Below, one piece after another: positions 55,973-63,619 of a stretch of 64,000 nt of DNA (positions within the stretch are counted from its first letter, which is position 1; each line of letters opens with the position of its first letter). A model generated the notes under the pieces. It was not told the DNA's origin. It saw only the letters and a program-made list of their open reading frames with translations, and made no database searches. Position numbers and translations under genes: made by a program. The DNA comes from Streptomyces sp. NBC_01429. GTDB lineage: Bacteria > Actinomycetota > Actinomycetes > Streptomycetales > Streptomycetaceae. The stretch covers positions 1,426,001 to 1,490,000 of the forward strand of contig NZ_CP109599.1 in assembly GCF_036231945.1 (NCBI RefSeq), written 5' to 3'.

Positions 55973-57010
55973 GTGCTGGGGCTGGGAGCGATAGGTCTCG
56001 ACGAGAGACAGGAGTCCGCGTACCGCGCGCTGGTGGCGATCGGCGCCGCCGAGGTCGCGGATCTGGCGCACCGGCTGGCGCTCCCCGAGCCGGACACCGA
56101 ACAGGCGCTGCGCAGGCTGGAGCGGCACGGGCTGGCCGCGCAGTCCTCGTCCCGTACCGGCCGCTGGGTCGCCGCGCCGCCCGCCGTCGCCCTCGGGGCG
56201 CTGCTCACCCAGCACCGGCACGAGCTGGAGCGGGCCGAGCTGGCGGCGGTGGTGCTGGCGGAGGAGTACCGCGCGGAGGCCACCGAGCAGGCCGTGCACG
56301 ATCTGATCGAGGTGGTGACGGGCGCGAGCGCCGTGGCCCACCGGTTCCGCCAGCTCCAGCTGGGGGCCGTCGAGGAGGTCTGCGCCCTGGTGACCGGGCA
56401 GCCCGTCGCGGTGACGGGCATCGACAACGAGGCGGAGGAGCGGGCGGCGGCGCGCGGCGTGGCCTACCGAGTGGTGATCGAGCGCGAGGTGCTCTCGCTG
56501 CCCGCCGGGGTCAGCGAACTGTCCGCGGCTCTCGGCCGCGACGAGCGGGTCCGTGTCACCGAGCGCGTCCCGACGAAGCTCGTCGTCGCGGACCGCACCC
56601 TGGCGATGGTCCCGCTGACCGGGCCGGGTGCGGAGCCCGCGGCGCTGGTCGTGCACGCCAGCGGGCTGCTGGAGTCGCTGATGGGCCTCTTCGAGGCGGT
56701 GTGGCGCGAGGCGCTGCCGCTGCGGCTCCGTACGGAGGGCGCGGGCGGCGCCGGTGACCAGGGCGGCGGCGCGGCGGGCGCGGTGGCGGAGGACCGCCTG
56801 CCCGGCCCGGACGCCACCGATCTGGAGATCCTCTCGCTGCTGCTCGCCGGGATGACCGACGCGCGCGTCGCCAAACAGCTCGATCTGGGGCTGCGGACCG
56901 TGCAGCGCAGGGTGCGCGGGCTGATGGAGCTGAGCGGGGTGACCACCCGGCTCCAGCTGGGGTGGCACGCGTACGAGAAGGAATGGGTGGCACGCGACCT
57001 GCGGAAATGA
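55973..57010 (+). CDS. TrmB/LuxR-type helix-turn-helix regulator
   Basis: A 345-residue regulator. The N-terminal 60 residues are a TrmB-like winged helix (ALVAIGAAEVADLAHRLAL, then LRRLERHGLA), the middle region is helical and probably ligand-binding, and the C-terminus (about 280-340) is LuxR-like (LEILSLLLAGMTDARVAKQL, then LRTVQRRVRGLMELSG). The GTG at 55973 was chosen for the GGAGG eight bases upstream; an ATG at 55943 is also in frame. The sequence GGACCGGTC occurs twice just upstream (about 55935-55953) and may be an operator. The stop overlaps the DUF456 gene start. Confidence 0.8.
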   Translation: MLGLGAIGLDERQESAYRALVAIGAAEVADLAHRLALPEPDTEQALRRLERHGLAAQSSSRTGRWVAAPPAVALGALLTQHRHELERAELAAVVLAEEYRAEATEQAVHDLIEVVTGASAVAHRFRQLQLGAVEEVCALVTGQPVAVTGIDNEAEERAAARGVAYRVVIEREVLSLPAGVSELSAALGRDERVRVTERVPTKLVVADRTLAMVPLTGPGAEPAALVVHASGLLESLMGLFEAVWREALPLRLRTEGAGGAGDQGGGAAGAVAEDRLPGPDATDLEILSLLLAGMTDARVAKQLDLGLRTVQRRVRGLMELSGVTTRLQLGWHAYEKEWVARDLRK

Positions 57011-57516
57011 CCGGGATACCGCACAGTTGGCGAATGGAAGTGTGGCAGCTCGTGCTGGTGGGCCTGGTCATGCTGCTCGGTCTGCTCGGCGTGCTGGTCC
57101 CCGGAGTGCCGGGGCAGGCGATCGTATGGGCCGCCGTGCTCTGGTGGGCGCTGACCGACACCACCCGTCCCGCCTGGGCCGTACTGATCGGGGCGACGGC
57201 CCTGCTCCTGCTCAACCAGGCGCTGCGTCCGCTGCTGCCGGGCCGCAGGACCCGCAGGACGGGGGCGCCGCACCGGACCCTGGTCACCGGCGGGGTGTCG
57301 GGGATCGCGGGGTTCTTCGTGGTGCCGGTGGTGGGCGGGATCGCGGGGTTCGTCGGCGGGATCTACGGCGCGGAGCGGGTACGGCTGGGCAGCCACCGGG
57401 ACGGCTGGGCGTCGACCCGTACGGTGATGCGCGCGGCGGGCAGCTCGCTGCTGGTGGAGCTGTTCGCGTGTCTGCTGGTGGTGGGCGCGTGGCTGGGAAC
57501 GGTGATCTGGGCCTGA
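57007..57516 (+). CDS. DUF456 integral membrane protein
   Basis: A 169-residue membrane protein of the DUF456 family with about four predicted helices. The glycine-rich segment GGVSGIAGFFVVPVVGGIAG near 100-120 is typical. Function unknown. The ATG at 57007 overlaps the regulator's stop as ATGA, so the two are coupled, which hints that the regulator controls this protein or senses with it. A start at ATG 57034 would remove nine residues. Confidence 0.8.
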   Translation: MTGIPHSWRMEVWQLVLVGLVMLLGLLGVLVPGVPGQAIVWAAVLWWALTDTTRPAWAVLIGATALLLLNQALRPLLPGRRTRRTGAPHRTLVTGGVSGIAGFFVVPVVGGIAGFVGGIYGAERVRLGSHRDGWASTRTVMRAAGSSLLVELFACLLVVGAWLGTVIWA

Positions 57517-57648
57517 TCCCCTCGCGGGACGGTGTCCGGAAACCGAGGAACGGTGACCGGAACAGGTGGGCGGATCGGAGGACCAGGACCAGGGGACCAG
57601 GACCAGGAACCGATGCGCGTGCGCGCGTACCCGTGTGAGGCTGACCTC

Positions 57649-58026
57649 ATGACCCAATTCAGTGAGGCCGAGCGCGCGTATCTGAAGACCCAGCGGCTGG
57701 GGCGGATGGCGACCGTCGACCCCAAGGGGCAGCCGCAGGCCAACCCGGTCGCGTTCTACCCGCAGGACGACGGAACCCTCCTGATCGGTGGTTTCGCCCT
57801 GGGGACCACCAAGAAGTGGCGCAACCTCCAGGCAAACCCCCGGGTGGCGCTCGTCGTGGACGACATCGTGAGCACCGAACCGTGGGCGGTACGCGGAGTG
57901 GACATCCGGGGTGAGGCCGAGCTGTTGATCGGCCCGCACGATCTCGGTGAGCTGCTCAGCGAGGAACTGATCCGCATTCACCCCCGCAAGATCCAGAGCT
58001 GGGGCCTGGACGGCGTGAGCCCGTAG
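57649..58026 (+). CDS. PPOX-class F420-dependent oxidoreductase
   Basis: A 125-residue split-beta-barrel flavin/deazaflavin enzyme of the pyridoxamine-phosphate-oxidase class (LKTQRLGRMATVDPKGQPQA, then TTKKWRNLQANPRVALVVDD). The TKKWRN motif is typical of the F420-using subgroup. Substrate unknown. The start at ATG 57649 has GAGG nine bases upstream. A duplicated 13-base GACCAGGACCAGG lies about 45-65 bases upstream (57581-57607). It ends before the terminator at 58052. Confidence 0.85.
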   Translation: MTQFSEAERAYLKTQRLGRMATVDPKGQPQANPVAFYPQDDGTLLIGGFALGTTKKWRNLQANPRVALVVDDIVSTEPWAVRGVDIRGEAELLIGPHDLGELLSEELIRIHPRKIQSWGLDGVSP

Positions 58027-58051
58027 TCCCGAGTCGTGTTCCTGTCCGTCC

Positions 58052-58085
58052 CTCTCCCGGGGACGCCGAGGCGCCCCCGGGAGAG
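58052..58085. terminator. 11-base-pair terminator hairpin
   Basis: CTCTCCCGGGG (58052-58062) pairs perfectly with 58075-58085 around a 12-base loop, between the convergent PPOX and rsgA genes. A nearby GTACGGGA repeat may form a second stem. Confidence 0.8.
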
Positions 58086-58140
58086 ACCGGGCCCGTACGG
58101 GACGCTCGCCGTACGGGAGATGCCGTGACCGGCGGTGGGG

Positions 58141-59247
58141 CTACCTGATGCGGCCGCGTTTGGCCTCCATCGCCGCGCGGCCCTCCGCGCCCTTGCGCTT
58201 CCAGTCGCGCCGCAGCTCGCCGCGGAGCCGGGCATCGGTCTTGGCGACGATGAACCGGTTCTCCCGCAGCAGCTTGCGGTAGCTCTCCAGCCGTCGGCCG
58301 GGCAGCGAGCCGTCCGCCACCGCGGCGAGCACGGCGCAGCCCGGCTCCGCGTCGTGGGCGCAGTCGTGGAACCGGCACCGCTCGGCGAGCGCCTCGATCT
58401 CGGAGAACACCTGCCCGACGCCGGCCTCCGCGTCCCACAGTCCGACGCCGCGCAGTCCGGGCGTATCGATGAGGACCCCGCCGCCGGGCAGCGCGAGCAG
58501 ATTGCGGGTCGTGGTGGTGTGGCGCCCCTTGCCGTCGACGTCACGGGCGGCCCGCACGCCCATCACCTCCTCCCCGAGCAGGGCGTTGGCCAGGGACGAC
58601 TTCCCGGCCCCTGAGGCGCCGAGCAGCACGCTCGTACCGGCGGACAGGACGGCGGAGAGGACGTCGACGCCCTCCCCCGTCATCGCGCTGGCCGTCAGCA
58701 CCCGCACCCCGGGCGCGACGGTCCCCACGTCCTGGACCAGGTGGTCGACGACGTGCGGGTCGGTCACGAGATCCGCCTTCGTGAGCACGACGAGCGGCAG
58801 GGCGCCGCTCTCCCACCCCAGGGCGAGAAAGCGTTCGACGCGGTCCAGGTGGAGTTCGACCGCGAGGGAGACCGCGATGACCGCGTGGTCGACGTTGGCC
58901 GCGAGGATCTGCCCCTCGGACCGCTTGGAGGAGGTGGACCGTACGAACGCGGTACGGCGCGGCAGCAGCGCGCGTACGTACCGGGGGTCGCCGTCCGGGT
59001 CGACGACGGCCCAGTCCCCGGTGCACACGACTTTCATCGGGTCACGGGGAACGACGAACTCGGTGTCGGCCCGTACGGTGCCGTCCGGGGTGACGACATC
59101 ACACAGCCCACGGTCCACCCGGACGACGCGACCGGGCACCAGCCCCTGCGCGGCGTACGGGGCGAACTCGGCCTCCCGGCCCGCGTCCCAGCCATAAGCG
59201 GCGAGAGGATGCGCAACGGAGGAGACCTCAAGAGAGGAGAAAGACAA
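58141..59247 (-). CDS. rsgA: Ribosome small subunit-dependent GTPase A
   Basis: RsgA is a circularly permuted GTPase that helps mature the 30S ribosomal subunit. Of 368 residues the N-terminal part is the OB-like domain. The permuted order G4 (LTKADL near 170), G1 (GASGAGKSS near 218), G3 (DTPGLRG near 265) is clear, then a zinc-binding CRFHDC...C segment near 295. I chose TTG 59247 because AAGGG lies eight bases upstream and the usual N-terminus (HPLAAYGWD) is close; no ATG or GTG lies near the expected start. A well-initiated 23-codon frame lies 64 bases upstream. Confidence 0.9.
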   Translation of the reverse strand: MSFSSLEVSSVAHPLAAYGWDAGREAEFAPYAAQGLVPGRVVRVDRGLCDVVTPDGTVRADTEFVVPRDPMKVVCTGDWAVVDPDGDPRYVRALLPRRTAFVRSTSSKRSEGQILAANVDHAVIAVSLAVELHLDRVERFLALGWESGALPLVVLTKADLVTDPHVVDHLVQDVGTVAPGVRVLTASAMTGEGVDVLSAVLSAGTSVLLGASGAGKSSLANALLGEEVMGVRAARDVDGKGRHTTTTRNLLALPGGGVLIDTPGLRGVGLWDAEAGVGQVFSEIEALAERCRFHDCAHDAEPGCAVLAAVADGSLPGRRLESYRKLLRENRFIVAKTDARLRGELRRDWKRKGAEGRAAMEAKRGRIR

Positions 59248-59310
59248 CGGGAAACCCTTCGAAGGGCGGTCCCGGCACGCGCGCACAGGCGCGGAAGTGA
59301 AGCAGGAAGG

Positions 59311-59382
59311 TCAGCCGGAGACCACAGGGGTGGGAACGATGAACCTCTGAACCTGGGCAGCGCCCAGCACTGTGACCGTCAT
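59311..59382 (-). CDS. Candidate 23-residue leader peptide upstream of rsgA
   Basis: ATG at 59382 with AGGAGGTGA eight bases upstream, a nine-base perfect match to the 16S anti-SD, then 23 sense codons (MTVTVLGAAQVQRFIVPT, then PVVSG) and TGA. It ends 64 bases before the rsgA start. Such an SD is rarely accidental. It may be a leader peptide controlling rsgA or an independent small protein. Nothing similar is known to me. The rest of 59248-59561 holds no recognisable gene. Confidence 0.4.
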   Translation of the reverse strand: MTVTVLGAAQVQRFIVPTPVVSG

Positions 59383-59541
59383 CAATGTCCTCACCTCCTG
59401 CTTCTCCACACGCCGGCAAAGCCCCGAAGGCGGCACGTTACGGCCGCCGCTCCCGGACGACGCCCACCCTAGCCACACCCCGCACACCACCGCGAGGCAT
59501 TTTCCCGGCCGCGCCCCGCCCTGTGCGCGCCCCCGTCCCGC

Positions 59542-59573
59542 GCGCTCAGTCGTCGATGCGCTCAGTCGTCGAT
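59542..59573. repeat. Exact 16-base tandem repeat across the stop codon of the F420 reductase-like gene
   Basis: GCGCTCAGTCGTCGAT occurs twice in a row. On the minus strand each copy contains the codons for Ile-Asp-Asp and a TGA stop, so the end of the gene has been duplicated into the 3' untranslated region. Confidence 0.85.
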
Positions 59574-60320
59574 GACGGCCGCGCGGGAGCCGCCGGCGGG
59601 CCCGCGGACGGCGGCGGCCGTCAGCTCGCGCACCCGGTCGGCGGGGACCGGCACCCCCGGGGTGTCGAAGAACCAGCTCTGCTTGTCCTCCTCGCTCAGC
59701 CCCTTGGGCCGCGTCCGGAGATACGGCTGTACGTAGACGGGGGTGCCCGGTTCGCTGCGCCAGCTCGCGTCGAGCGTGCCGGTGTCCACCGCGTCGTAGC
59801 CGAGGGTGTCCAGCAGCCGGGCCACCCGCGCCCTGGCGGCCTCGTCGTCGCCCGCGAGGGGCAGGGCGCTGCGGTCGGGGGCGCCGGAGGGCCGGGCGAG
59901 GGTGAACAGGCGGTGGAAGTCGATGTTGTTGAACGCCTTGACCACGTGGGCCCCGGCCAAGTGCCGCTGCACCAGGGCGCTGGAGGTCAGCCCGCCCTCG
60001 TCCAGCACGGCGACGCGGCCGTCGCGCTCCGGGTAGTAGTTCATCGTGTCGATGACGGTCCGGCCCGCCAACTCGGCGGCGGGCAGCCGCTCGTAGGCGC
60101 TGAGCGGGACGGTCGCCACCACCAGGTCCCCGGCCAGCGCGGCCTCGGCGGGGGTGGCGGCGCGGGCGCGGGCGCCGAGTTCGGCGACCAGGCCGGAGAG
60201 GGTCTCGGGGCCTCGGGAGTTGCTCAGTACGACGTCCAGGCCGGCGGCGACGGCGAGGCGCGCCAGCGCGCCGCCGATCATGCCGGTGCCGATGAGTCCG
60301 AGGGTCTCGGTCTCGGTCAT
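59562..60320 (-). CDS. NADPH-dependent F420 reductase-like oxidoreductase
   Basis: A 252-residue Rossmann-fold protein (GLIGTGMIGGALARLAVAAG at the N-terminus, then VLSNSRGPE, which favours NADP). NYYPERDG and KAFNNIDF are typical of the F420:NADP oxidoreductase-like group. It may regenerate reduced F420 for enzymes such as the PPOX-type gene nearby, but enzymes of this group also reduce other substrates. The ATG at 60320 has GGAG 10 bases upstream. A 16-base tandem repeat spans its stop codon. Confidence 0.8.
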   Translation of the reverse strand: MTETETLGLIGTGMIGGALARLAVAAGLDVVLSNSRGPETLSGLVAELGARARAATPAEAALAGDLVVATVPLSAYERLPAAELAGRTVIDTMNYYPERDGRVAVLDEGGLTSSALVQRHLAGAHVVKAFNNIDFHRLFTLARPSGAPDRSALPLAGDDEAARARVARLLDTLGYDAVDTGTLDASWRSEPGTPVYVQPYLRTRPKGLSEEDKQSWFFDTPGVPVPADRVRELTAAAVRGPAGGSRAAVIDD

Positions 60321-60606
60321 GGGGTCACGTCTCCAATTCGGCCGGCCGGGGTGGCGCGCCGCCCGCTCTCGCGCCCAGCCCTCGAACCCGGCGATGAGTC
60401 CAGATGTCGAATGTGAAACCGAGTGTCAGGTTAGCTACCGAGAATCTATCCCGCAAACGGGGCACGCGCGGTAGCGGCCGCGGTACCGAACGCACGCGAA
60501 GCGTCCGCGACCGGCCGATTTGACCTGTGCAGTTCAAGCCACATACCTTTCGCCCTGACCCGAGCCGCCACGGCAGGTCAACTCTCACCACTCTCGGGGG
60601 AAACGC

Positions 60607-60966
60607 ATGAACTGGTACGTCGACGTCCTGAAGCAGTACGCGGTGTTCAGCGGCCGGGCGCGCCGCAAGGAATACTGGATGTTCTTCCTCTTCAACTTCG
60701 TGATCTCCATCGCGGTGGGCGTGATCGGCGGCGTCATCGGCGCGGAGAACTTGCTCAACGCGCTCTACGGCCTGGCCATCCTCATCCCGAGCCTCGCCGT
60801 GGCCGTGCGGCGGCTGCACGACACCGGCAGGAGCGGCTGGTGGCTGCTCATAGCCCTGGTACCGCTGGTGGGCTTCATCATCCTGATCGTCTTCCTCGCC
60901 CTTGAGGGCGAGCAGGGTCCGAACGCGCACGGCGCGAACCCGAAGCACGCGCAGACGTACCCGTAA
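60607..60966 (+). CDS. DUF805 membrane protein
   Basis: A 119-residue membrane protein with the DUF805 pattern: FSGRARRKEYWMFFLFN near residue 14, RRLHDTGRSGWW near 65, and about three hydrophobic helices. Family members are small inner-membrane proteins of unknown function. The ATG follows GGGGGAAA by about four bases. It ends before a strong hairpin terminator. Confidence 0.9.
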   Translation: MNWYVDVLKQYAVFSGRARRKEYWMFFLFNFVISIAVGVIGGVIGAENLLNALYGLAILIPSLAVAVRRLHDTGRSGWWLLIALVPLVGFIILIVFLALEGEQGPNAHGANPKHAQTYP

Positions 60967-60993
60967 CACGCCCCGGCACCGCCGGAGTTCCTC

Positions 60994-61026
60994 CGTGCCC
61001 GTCAGCCCACGCGGCTGACGGGCACG
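60994..61026. terminator. 14-base-pair bidirectional terminator
   Basis: CGTGCCCGTCAGCC (60994-61007) is perfectly complementary to 61013-61026 with a five-base loop, between the convergent DUF805 and alpha-glucosidase genes. Confidence 0.85.
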
Positions 61027-61032
61027 CGTCGT

Positions 61033-62772
61033 TCAGCGGGCCCTGGAATCCAGCCAGACCGCCGTGTCCGGCGGCAGCAGGCCCGGCCCGTCGGCGTTCC
61101 CCGCCCCGTCCGCCGTCAACTCGTCGCTGGTGAGCAGGGTCACGGAACCGGTGGGTACGGTCAGCGGCAGCGGCTCGCCGGAGAGGTTGACCCGGCAGAC
61201 CAGGCCCGCGCCCTTGCTGAAGGCGAGTTCGCCCGGGGCCGACGGCAGCCAGGTGAAGCGCTCGTCGCCGCGGAAGCCCCGGCGCAGCGCCAGCGCCGTG
61301 CGGTACAGCTCCAGGAAGGAGCCGGGCCGGCCGCTCTGGGCCTCGACCGACCACGCGCCCCAGCCGTCCGGCTGCGGAAGCCAACTGCCCTGCGGGCCGA
61401 AGCCGTACGAGGGCCCCGTACCGGTCCACGGCAGCGGCACCCGGCAGCCGTCGCGGCCCTTGCGCGCGTGTCCGGTGCGCTCCCACATCGGATCGCGCAG
61501 GGCGTCCTCGGGCAGGTCGGCCACCTCGGGCAGCCCCAGCTCCTCACCCTGGTAGAGATAGGTCGTGCCGGGCAGTGCGAGGGTCAGCAGGGCGGCGGCC
61601 CGCGCCCGGCGGCGGCCCCGCTCCTCGTCGGCGGCCGGGTCGAGGCCGCCGGTCAGCAGCCAGCCGGGCAGGTCGGTGGAGTCGGGCAGCGCGTAGCGGC
61701 TGCGGTGGCGCACGACGTCGTGGTTGGAGAGCACCCAGGTCGGCAGCGACCCGGTGGACGCGGCGCCGGCCAGCGAGGTGTCGATGACGCCCCGGAAGGC
61801 CCCGGCCTCCCAGGGGCAGCGCAGATGGAAGAAGTTGAACGCCTGCTGAAGCTCGTCGGGCCGGGTGTAGAGGGGCAGCCGGGCCGCGCTGACGCCCGCC
61901 TCGGCGACCATGATCCGGGGCGGTGCGTACGAGTCGGTGATCTTGCGCCAGGCCCGGTAGACGTCATGCACCTCGTCGCGGTCCCAGAACGGATGGTCCT
62001 CGCCGCTCGGCGGGGAGTTGAGGGAGGCCGAGTCGCCGCCCCGGGTGTCGCGCAGCGGCGGTGCGAGGTCCTTGCGCAGGCCGTGGGCCACATCGATGCG
62101 GAAACCGTCCACGCCCAGGTCGAGCCAGAAGCGCAGGGTGCGCTCGAAGTCGGCGATGACGTCCGGGTTCTCCCAGTTCAGGTCGGGCTGTTCGGCGGCG
62201 AAGATGTGCATGTACCACTGGCCGTCGGGGACCCGGGTCCAGGCCGCGCCGCCGAACTTCGACTGCCAGTCGGCGGGCGGCCGCGCGCCGTCGGGGCCGG
62301 TGCCGTCCCGGAAGACGTACCGGTCGCGGGCCGCCGAGCCGGGGTCCGCCGCCAGGGCCTCGGCGAACCAGGGGTGCTGGTCGGAGGTGTGGTTCGGCAC
62401 GATGTCGACGATGGTGCGCAGCCCGAGCGCGCGCGCCCGGCCGAGCAGGACCCGGAAGTCGTCCAGGGTGCCGTGCCGGGGATCGACGTCCCGGTGGTCG
62501 GCGACGTCGTACCCGCCGTCGGCGAGCGGGGAGCGGTAGAACGGCGTGAGCCAGATCGCGTCCGCGCCCAGTTCCGCGACATGGCCGAGCCGGTCGGCGA
62601 TGCCGCGCAGGTCGCCCATTCCGTCGCCGTCCGCGTCGGCGAAGCTGGGGACGTACACCTGGTAGACGACCGACTCGCGCCACCAGTCGCCGGGGCCACC
62701 GCTCCCGTCGCCGCCGCCACTGCCACTGCCACTGTCGTTGCCGTCACCGTTGACGCTGCCGTGCTGAGTCAC
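61033..62772 (-). CDS. aglA: Alpha-glucosidase, glycoside hydrolase family 13
   Basis: A 579-residue cytoplasmic GH13 enzyme that hydrolyses alpha-1,4 or related glucosides such as maltose or oligosaccharides. Conserved regions: DIVPNHTSDQHPWF near 115, nucleophile Asp in DGFRIDVAHG near 210, acid Glu in MVAEAGV near 280, and SNHD near 345. The N-terminus has a Gly/Ser/Asp-rich stretch (GDGNDSGSGSGGGDGSGG) before the catalytic barrel. The GTG at 62772 has GAGAGGT six bases upstream. In Streptomyces such genes often sit with an ABC sugar importer (from memory); none is visible here. Confidence 0.88.
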   Translation of the reverse strand: MTQHGSVNGDGNDSGSGSGGGDGSGGPGDWWRESVVYQVYVPSFADADGDGMGDLRGIADRLGHVAELGADAIWLTPFYRSPLADGGYDVADHRDVDPRHGTLDDFRVLLGRARALGLRTIVDIVPNHTSDQHPWFAEALAADPGSAARDRYVFRDGTGPDGARPPADWQSKFGGAAWTRVPDGQWYMHIFAAEQPDLNWENPDVIADFERTLRFWLDLGVDGFRIDVAHGLRKDLAPPLRDTRGGDSASLNSPPSGEDHPFWDRDEVHDVYRAWRKITDSYAPPRIMVAEAGVSAARLPLYTRPDELQQAFNFFHLRCPWEAGAFRGVIDTSLAGAASTGSLPTWVLSNHDVVRHRSRYALPDSTDLPGWLLTGGLDPAADEERGRRRARAAALLTLALPGTTYLYQGEELGLPEVADLPEDALRDPMWERTGHARKGRDGCRVPLPWTGTGPSYGFGPQGSWLPQPDGWGAWSVEAQSGRPGSFLELYRTALALRRGFRGDERFTWLPSAPGELAFSKGAGLVCRVNLSGEPLPLTVPTGSVTLLTSDELTADGAGNADGPGLLPPDTAVWLDSRAR

Positions 62773-62862
62773 TGATACCTCTCGTGCCGGGATGAGCATC
62801 AGCGGAACTCTAGTGGCGCGGTCCGATCATCATCCGACCGGACGGGGCAGGTCCGGCGGCCG

Positions 62863-62890
62863 GGCCAGGCCCCCGGACCGGGGCCTGGCC
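62863..62890 (-). terminator. 11-base-pair terminator downstream of DUF1232 gene
   Basis: GGCCAGGCCCC (62863-62873) pairs with 62880-62890 around a six-base loop, 14 bases beyond the DUF1232 stop codon on the minus strand. Confidence 0.75.
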
Positions 62891-62903
62891 CCCAGTCCGG
62901 GGC

Positions 62904-63221
62904 CTAGGGCCGCGGCCCGTGCTTGAGCTTGCCCAGCTGGGCCGCGGCGTAGGGCAGTTTGCCCTCGGCCGAGCGCATGGAGCGCAGCGCCAGCAGCAGG
63001 ACGCCGATGTCGTCGATGTACACGGGGTCGGGCAGCACGTCGAACGGCAGGATCAGATAGGCGATGGCCGCCCAGAACACCCAGCGGTTCTCGACCGGGA
63101 CCCCGGCCTTGCGCAGGGCGCTCCGGGTCCTGACGAGCCGGACGGTCAGGGTGATCGCGGCGCCCAGAGTGACTGCCACCAGCAGGGCGCCTACGACGAC
63201 GATGATCTGGAGGTCGCTCAC
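62904..63221 (-). CDS. DUF1232 (YkvA-like) membrane protein
   Basis: A 105-residue protein with one N-terminal membrane helix (about 5-30) and the DUF1232 signature YLILPFDVLPDPVYIDDIGV near residues 55-75. Function unknown; the family is widespread and membrane-associated. The GTG at 63221 has GGAGGAG about three bases upstream, rather close. Confidence 0.87.
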   Translation of the reverse strand: MSDLQIIVVVGALLVAVTLGAAITLTVRLVRTRSALRKAGVPVENRWVFWAAIAYLILPFDVLPDPVYIDDIGVLLLALRSMRSAEGKLPYAAAQLGKLKHGPRP

Positions 63222-63318
63222 GCGCTCTCCTCCTTGGGGCTTGGAGGGCTCCGCACGCCGGGTCGGCCGTGCCGCTTCCGCTTACGGTTACCCCCGTACG
63301 GGCCCCTCAGCGGAGCCG

Positions 63319-63558
63319 TCACCCCGTCGGCGCGCCTTTCCCGGCCGCGCGCCGGTCCCGGGCGCCGAAGACCTTGGTGATCCGGCCGTCGGTCAGGACC
63401 GCCACCGTGCCGCAGCGGCAGACGCAGTACTCCACCATCCCCTCCGACGTCGTGTGACAGGACAGCAGGGACCAGCTGGACTCGTCCGCCGCCCCGACCC
63501 TGTCGCACACCGCGCACCGGTCGTCGCTCGCACATACGTCACTGCCGCAACTACGCAT
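63319..63558 (-). CDS. Small cysteine-rich protein, putative zinc-binding
   Basis: A 79-residue protein with paired cysteines (CAVCDRVG near 15, LLSCHTTSEGMVEYCVCRCG near 32-50) that could bind one or two zinc ions. Such short proteins are found in Streptomyces (from memory) without known function. The ATG at 63558 has no strong SD, so the start is uncertain; the conserved part begins around CAVCD. It is divergent from the CGNR gene. Confidence 0.6.
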   Translation of the reverse strand: MRSCGSDVCASDDRCAVCDRVGAADESSWSLLSCHTTSEGMVEYCVCRCGTVAVLTDGRITKVFGARDRRAAGKGAPTG

Positions 63559-63619
63559 ACGATCAGGTTGACGTCATCACCTAGAGACGTTCAACCATTA
63601 CATTCGATACGTTGGCGGT

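Noticed and set aside
59372..59575. Plus-strand GTG-started frame upstream of rsgA
   Set aside because: No SD; the opposite strand has the better initiated small frame, and the product is low complexity.
60420..60445. CAGGTTAGCTACC, considered as an iron box
   Set aside because: The right arm does not match the consensus and the symmetry is poor.
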